DNA of 11,250 nucleotides from Devosia sp. (lineage in GTDB: Bacteria > Pseudomonadota > Alphaproteobacteria > Rhizobiales > Devosiaceae). This document shows, piece by piece, positions 7,461 through 11,250 of the stretch (its first letter is position 1; the number at the start of each line of letters is the position of its first letter). Location of the stretch: NCBI GenBank assembly GCA_011322005.1, contig DROE01000166.1, positions 1-11,250 of the forward strand, given 5' to 3'. The translations under genes were made by a program, and so were the position numbers. The notes under the pieces were generated by a model. That model was not told where the DNA came from, did not search any database, and saw only the letters and a program-made list of their open reading frames with translations.

Positions 7461-7508
7461 TCCGGTCCTCGTGAAGCCAAGGCTTCGCGGGGCCGGGGTC
7501 CGGATTTT
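7461..7508 (+). terminator. Long intercistronic hairpin between ugpB and ugpA
   Basis: Bases 7467-7477 pair with 7482-7492 almost without interruption, counting two G-T wobbles. After a bulged T at 7466, GG (7464-7465) and the bases just outside extend the stem with 7493-7496. The core right arm contains GGCTTCGCGGGG (7481-7492). Four T residues follow at 7505-7508, several bases beyond the stem, so this is a poor classical terminator. It fits better as an mRNA-stabilising or partial-termination element that raises UgpB above the membrane subunits. It lies in the 102-base gap after the ugpB stop. The structure is seen; the role is inferred. Confidence 0.7.
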
Positions 7509-7546
7509 ACAATTCTTGAATTTGCGGGACAAACCGAAGCGTTGCC

Positions 7547-8431
7547 ATGCTAAAACGTGTCCACTATGGCTCCTCCATTCTTCCGTTTCTGCTGGTGGCG
7601 CCCCAGATAATCATCACGCTTGTCTTCTTCATATGGCCTGCCAGTCAGGCCCTCTATCAGTCTTTGCTGCTTGAGGATGCGTTCGGCCTGAGCACTGAAT
7701 TTGTGTGGTTCGACAACTTTGCCGACCTAGCCACCAACAAGCTCTACTACGATACCTTTAGAAGGACTGCCTTCTTTTCGGTGAGTGTTGCGGGGATTGC
7801 GATGGGTTTTGCACTGGTGCTGGCGGCTATGGCCGACCGCATCATCAAGGGGGCACTGACCTATCGCACTCTGCTTATCTGGCCCTATGCTGTTGCCCCA
7901 GTGGTGGCCGGGGCGCTCTGGGTGTTCATGTTTGATCCTACGCTTGGCATTTTTGCCTATGCGCTGAATGTCATCGGCGTGGACTGGAACCATAAGCTCA
8001 ACGGCAGTCAGGCCATGGCGCTGGTGGTGATGGCCTCGGCCTGGAAGCAGGTAGCCTACAATTTCCTGTTTTTCATCGCCGCGATGCAGTCTATTCCAAA
8101 ATCGCTGATCGAGGCGGCGGCCATTGACGGGGCCGGTCCGGTGAAGCGCTTTTTCACCGTAATTTTTCCGCTGATTACGCCGACCACGTTTTTCCTGCTG
8201 GTGGTCAACGTGGTTTATGCGTTTTTCGATACGTTCGGCATCATTCATGCGGTCACCCAGGGTGGCCCGGCCAAGGCCACGGAAATCCTGGTCTACAAGG
8301 TGTACAATGACGGGTTTGTCGGGCTCGACCTTGGGGGCTCGGCGGCCCAGTCCGTCGTGCTTATGATCATTGTCATTGCACTGACAGTCATCCAGTTCCG
8401 CTATATCGAGAAGAAGGTCGAATATTCATGA
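7547..8431 (+). CDS. ugpA: sn-Glycerol-3-phosphate ABC transporter permease UgpA
   Basis: One of the two inner-membrane permeases of the Ugp importer. The 294-residue product nearly equals E. coli UgpA (295) and shares long blocks with it: LPFLLVAPQIIITLVFFIWP (12-31), PYAVAPVVAGALWVFMFDP (113-131), SAWKQVAYNFLFF (164-176) and SAAQSVVLM (265-273). About six hydrophobic segments are visible. The cytoplasmic EAA loop, which contacts the ATPase, is EAAAIDGAGPVKRFFTVIFP (189-208), with the usual central glycine. No strong ribosome binding site precedes the ATG at 7547; only GAAGCG-like purines are present. Weak initiation may help keep permease levels below UgpB. Its last codons overlap the ugpE start by 4 bases. 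Confidence 0.95.
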   Translation: MLKRVHYGSSILPFLLVAPQIIITLVFFIWPASQALYQSLLLEDAFGLSTEFVWFDNFADLATNKLYYDTFRRTAFFSVSVAGIAMGFALVLAAMADRIIKGALTYRTLLIWPYAVAPVVAGALWVFMFDPTLGIFAYALNVIGVDWNHKLNGSQAMALVVMASAWKQVAYNFLFFIAAMQSIPKSLIEAAAIDGAGPVKRFFTVIFPLITPTTFFLLVVNVVYAFFDTFGIIHAVTQGGPAKATEILVYKVYNDGFVGLDLGGSAAQSVVLMIIVIALTVIQFRYIEKKVEYS

Positions 8432-9276
8432 TCGAGCATCGGCCCATCATTACAGTTCTGGCCCATCTTACCCTCATCCTTGGAATTGCAATTGTCGCGT
8501 TTCCCATCTGGGTCACTTTTGTGGCGGCCAGTCATGATGCGGTGCGCATGACCCAGGTGCCCCTGCCCATGTGGCCGGGCGATCAGTTTTTCGTCAATCT
8601 GAATAAGGCAATGTTTGAGGGCATTGCGGGAGCGGGCGGCATACCGGTGGGCATGATGATGCTCAACTCCCTGGTGGTGGCGCTGATGATTGCCACCGGA
8701 AAAATTGTCATTTCCCTGCTTTCAGCCTTTGCCATCGTCTATTTCAAGTTCCCGTTCAGAATGGGTTTTTTCTGGATGATATTCCTTACCCTGATGCTGC
8801 CGGTTGAAGTGCGCATTTTGCCCACATTCGAGGTAGTGGCGAATTTGGGCATGCTCAACTCTTTCTGGGGCCTGAGCATTCCCCTGATTGCTTCGGCGAC
8901 GGCAACTTTCATGTTCCGGCAGGTGTTCTTAACCGTGCCGGATGAAATGCTGGAAGCGGCACGGGTGGATGGCGCGGGGCCGATGCGGTTCTTCTGGGAT
9001 ATTCTGCTGCCCCTGTCGCGCACCAATATCGCGGCCCTGTTCGTTATCCTGTTTATCTATGGCTGGAACCAGTATCTGTGGCCCTTGCTCATCACTACCG
9101 ATGCAAGCATGTTCACGGTGGTGATGGGTATCAAGCAGATGCTGGAATCGGCTGAACAGACTACTGAGTGGCATCTGATCATGATGACGACGCTGCTGGC
9201 AATGCTGCCGCCGGTTGTGGTTGTTTTAACCATGCAGCGCATGTTCGTCAAAGGCTTGACCGAAACCGACAAATAG
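8428..9276 (+). CDS. ugpE: sn-Glycerol-3-phosphate ABC transporter permease UgpE
   Basis: The second inner-membrane permease of the Ugp importer, forming the pore with UgpA. The 282-residue product matches E. coli UgpE (281) in length and pattern: it begins MIEHRPIITVLAHLTLILGI, then carries ISLLSAFAIVYFKFPF (95-110), FFWMIFLTLMLPVEVRILPT (114-133), and IYGWNQYLWPLLITTD (210-225). The EAA loop is EAARVDGAGPMRFFWDILLP (176-195). The start codon overlaps the ugpA stop in an ATGA arrangement, the standard sign of translational coupling, which also fixes the start. Nothing is truncated. ugpC follows after 41 bases. Confidence 0.95.
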   Translation: MIEHRPIITVLAHLTLILGIAIVAFPIWVTFVAASHDAVRMTQVPLPMWPGDQFFVNLNKAMFEGIAGAGGIPVGMMMLNSLVVALMIATGKIVISLLSAFAIVYFKFPFRMGFFWMIFLTLMLPVEVRILPTFEVVANLGMLNSFWGLSIPLIASATATFMFRQVFLTVPDEMLEAARVDGAGPMRFFWDILLPLSRTNIAALFVILFIYGWNQYLWPLLITTDASMFTVVMGIKQMLESAEQTTEWHLIMMTTLLAMLPPVVVVLTMQRMFVKGLTETDK

Positions 9277-9317
9277 CCCTCAAACACCAACATTGATTTT
9301 GAAAGTTCTGAAGAAAA

Positions 9318-10400
9318 ATGGCTGAAATTATTCTGGACGGCGTAAGAAAATCATACGGCAAGGTCGAGGTCATCAAGGGCGTGGACTGGAAAATCAATGA
9401 TGGCGAATTTGTTGTCATTGTCGGCCCCAGCGGGTGCGGCAAGTCAACCCTGTTGCGCATGATTGCCGGTCTGGAAGCAATTACGCAGGGTGAGATTTCC
9501 ATAGGCGACACCGTGGTCAACGAGCTGGAGCCCTCGGAGCGCAATATTGCCATGGTGTTTCAGAATTATGCGCTTTATCCCCATATGAGCGTTTATCAGA
9601 ACATGGCCTACGGGCTTAAGATCAAGAAAATCCCCAAGGACGAGATCGACAAGCGCGTGCAACGCGCTGCTGAAATTCTCGAACTGGAGGAATATCTGGA
9701 CCGTCCGCCCCGCCAGCTCAGCGGAGGTCAGCGTCAGCGGGTGGCGATGGGGCGGGCAATCGTGCGCCAGCCGGCAGTATTCCTGTTCGATGAACCCCTG
9801 TCCAACCTTGATGCCAAGCTGCGGGTGCAGATGCGCCTGGAAATCAAGAAGCTTCAGGAGGATCTTGGAATTACCAGCGTCTATGTGACCCATGACCAGG
9901 TGGAGGCGATGACTCTTGGTCATCGGCTTGCCGTTTTGAACGGGGGCGTTGTCGAGCAATTGGGCACGCCGATCGAAGTTTACGAAAAACCGGCAACGGT
10001 GTTCGTTGCGGGTTTTATCGGCTCGCCCTCGATGAACCTGCTTGACGCAGAACTGGACGACAAGGGTGGTGCTGTCACTCTGGCGGGAGGGGCAAAAATC
10101 TCCCTTCCCGAACCCCTTGGTGCGCAAGGGGGGCGGTCCGTGACCTTTGGTGTGCGTCCCGAACATCTGAAGGATATTGGGGGGGATGCCAACAGTTTGC
10201 GTCTGTCCCTCAATGTGCGGGTGATTGAGCAATTGGGCGCGGACACCCTTGTCCACGGCACGCTGGGTGAAAACGGCACCGAACTGGTTGCGCGCCTCGA
10301 GGGTATCCGCGCCATGGCCCCGGGGGATGTGCTGGACTTGAACATGGCGGCAAAATCCATTCACCTGTTCGACAGCAAAACGGGCAGGCGGCTGGGATAA
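9318..10400 (+). CDS. ugpC: sn-Glycerol-3-phosphate ABC transporter ATP-binding protein UgpC
   Basis: The ATPase that drives the Ugp importer from the cytoplasmic side. The 360-residue product has all nucleotide-binding motifs: Walker A GPSGCGKST (36-44), Q-loop Gln82 in FQNYALYPHM, signature LSGGQ (134-138), Walker B FLFDEP (155-160) with Glu159, D-loop SNLDA (162-166) and switch His192 in YVTHD. A C-terminal TOBE/MalK-type regulatory domain runs from about 240 to the end, with FGVRPEHL inside it. Sequence alone resembles several sugar-importer ATPases (UgpC, MalK, MsmK), so the name rests on its place as the last gene of ugpBAEC. The ribosome binding site is weak (GAAGA before the ATG). After the stop, only a short stem GGGA/TCCC with a distant TTTT (about 10450-10470) suggests a terminator. 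Confidence 0.93.
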   Translation: MAEIILDGVRKSYGKVEVIKGVDWKINDGEFVVIVGPSGCGKSTLLRMIAGLEAITQGEISIGDTVVNELEPSERNIAMVFQNYALYPHMSVYQNMAYGLKIKKIPKDEIDKRVQRAAEILELEEYLDRPPRQLSGGQRQRVAMGRAIVRQPAVFLFDEPLSNLDAKLRVQMRLEIKKLQEDLGITSVYVTHDQVEAMTLGHRLAVLNGGVVEQLGTPIEVYEKPATVFVAGFIGSPSMNLLDAELDDKGGAVTLAGGAKISLPEPLGAQGGRSVTFGVRPEHLKDIGGDANSLRLSLNVRVIEQLGADTLVHGTLGENGTELVARLEGIRAMAPGDVLDLNMAAKSIHLFDSKTGRRLG

Positions 10401-10510
10401 CCCGCGTTGACCCATCCCGCTATACGTCCGGGTACCGGTGATGTGGCAGGGATGCCGTCCCAGCAATTTTCAGTGGCCCGGTTCGCACCGCTCTGTTAAA
10501 CCAGAGCCGT

Positions 10511-10587
10511 GGTCCCGTAGCTCAGCTGGATAGAGCACAAGATTCCTAATCTTGGGGTCGCGCGTTCGAATCGCGCCGGGATCACCA
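10511..10587 (+). tRNA. tRNA-Arg (anticodon CCT, reads AGG)
   Basis: The sequence folds into a full cloverleaf. The acceptor arms are GGTCCCG (10511-10517) and CGGGATC (10577-10583), with one G-T pair. The D stem is GCTC/GAGC around AGCTGGATA. The anticodon stem is CAAGA/TCTTG with loop TTCCTAA, giving anticodon CCT. The variable loop is GGGTC. The T stem is GCGCG/CGCGC around TTCGAAT. The discriminator A (10584) and an encoded CCA (10585-10587) complete the gene. No introns or mismatches are seen. The promoter is not obvious upstream; TGTTAA (10494-10499) is only a weak -10 candidate. Confidence 0.97.
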
Positions 10588-10633
10588 GCAAGAGCATCCG
10601 GGTTCGCGATCTGGCAGGGAAGGCAAAGAACAT

Positions 10634-10671
10634 AGGTTACCAGAGTCCCGCACCGTCGGGAATGATAACCT
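10634..10671. terminator. Hairpin between tRNA-Arg and the TetR remnant
   Basis: AGGTTA (10634-10639) pairs with TAACCT (10666-10671), and inside it TCCCG (10646-10650) pairs with CGGGA (10657-10661) around a 6-base loop, with an asymmetric internal loop between the two stems. It lies between two convergent genes, where a bidirectional terminator would be expected. Neither side has a proper T run, so intrinsic termination is doubtful; it may act in tRNA 3' processing or simply block read-through. The structure is seen; the role is uncertain. Confidence 0.4.
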
Positions 10672-10693
10672 TCAACTCACGCCGGGCCAATGC

Positions 10694-11199
10694 TCAGTCG
10701 GTGACAAGATATCCCATCACCATCTCCACAATATGCGAGCGTCGCCGTTCGATTTCGGATTCCGCCATCAGCTCGCGCTGAAAAATCACAGACATGGTGT
10801 GGGCGTTGGAATGATAAAAGAAACACAAGGATGCAATGGAGATGTAAAGGTCGATCGGTTCAATGCGGCGCCTAAAGGTCCCGTCGTTCAATCTGCGCTC
10901 CAGTGCGCCACCAATCGTGTCGCGCAACTGCACATGTAGTTGTGCCAGGCGTTCAGACTTTTGATGTGCCTGGCTTTGTGCAAGTTTTCATCGTTCAGGA
11001 GCGGAACAAAATAGGGATGCTTCAAAAGAAAATCAAAGCTGAACAGAATAAATTTTTCGATTGCCTGGAAAGGAGGCAGTTGGGCGAGATTCAACGCCTG
11101 CTCTCCAACACGCAACTCGGCATAGGCACGCTCAAGAACATCTCTGTAAAGTTTCTCCTTGTCGCCAAAATAGACCGTTTCATGTTTGGATTGAACCAT
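10694..11199 (-). pseudogene. TetR-family transcriptional regulator, frameshifted and lacking a visible HTH
   Basis: Two minus-strand frames together resemble one TetR-type regulator. The first (11199 down to 10888) carries VYFGDKEKLYRDVLERAY, the segment that follows the helix-turn-helix in TetR proteins, then a helical ligand domain through ENLHKARHIK. The second (to 10694) continues it: from about 10962 downward it reads KSERLAQLHVQLRDTIGGAL, then PIDLYISIASLCFFYHSNAH, and ends VTD. The switch falls at AAAA on the coding strand (10959-10962); one extra A there would restore a single frame. In the first frame the sequence after the switch (SLNAWHNYMCSCATRL) is unlike the family and soon stops. 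The ATG at 11199 has no ribosome binding site, and the 51 bases before it do not encode an HTH in any frame. A sequencing error could explain the frameshift but not the missing HTH. Family call is good; pseudogene status likely. Confidence 0.7.
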
Positions 11200-11250
11200 T
11201 GTGACGGAGCGTTTTTTGTGACAGGACCAAGCGAAGGATTGAAGACCATA

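Noticed and set aside
9444..10466. Open frame of 340 codons on the minus strand across ugpC
   Set aside because: It is antisense to an ABC ATPase with every motif intact; its composition is that of a shadow frame and it matches no known family.
1..11250. CRISPR array, insertion sequence, toxin-antitoxin or defence genes
   Set aside because: I saw no regularly spaced repeats, transposase or integrase motifs, or defence-type domains on either strand.

Overview
The window looks like a chromosomal stretch from an alphaproteobacterium, perhaps of the order Hyphomicrobiales. The assignment rests on the moderately high GC, the pairing of a TRAP transporter with a fused 5-oxoprolinase, an E. coli-like ugp operon, and a tRNA-Arg with an encoded CCA. 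It is an inference; no marker gene fixes the taxon.

Region 1 (1-1918, minus strand) is a tripartite TRAP transporter operon: dctP (solute-binding protein), dctQ (small permease) and the first 112 codons of dctM (large permease), which runs off the left edge. A 10-bp perfect hairpin followed by a T5 tract on the coding strand separates dctP from dctQ.

Region 2 (1919-5743) is a 186-bp divergent intergenic region followed by a 1212-residue fused HyuA/HyuB protein of the ATP-dependent 5-oxoprolinase (OPLAH) type. The intergenic region has a perfect 8-bp inverted repeat that overlaps TTGACA motifs on both strands, and a second dyad 3' of it. The simplest model is that the TRAP system imports 5-oxoproline (pyroglutamate) and the enzyme hydrolyses it to glutamate, with one regulator acting on both genes. 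No regulator gene is present here.

Region 3 (5744-10400, plus strand) starts with a 387-bp spacer with no recognisable gene. It is followed by a complete ugpB-ugpA-ugpE-ugpC ABC importer operon for sn-glycerol-3-phosphate or glycerophosphodiesters. All four proteins are close to their E. coli counterparts in length and motifs. A long hairpin sits between ugpB and ugpA, so both binding-protein genes in the window are followed by an intercistronic hairpin. ugpQ is not in the window.

Region 4 (10401-11250) has a tRNA-Arg(CCT), a second hairpin, and a TetR-family regulator on the minus strand that is broken by a frameshift at a four-base homopolymer and shows no helix-turn-helix in the 51 bases left in the window.

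I found no convincing previously undescribed system. The best points for a second look are the frameshifted regulator, the shared divergent control region of the proposed pyroglutamate module, and the parallel hairpins after the two binding-protein genes.
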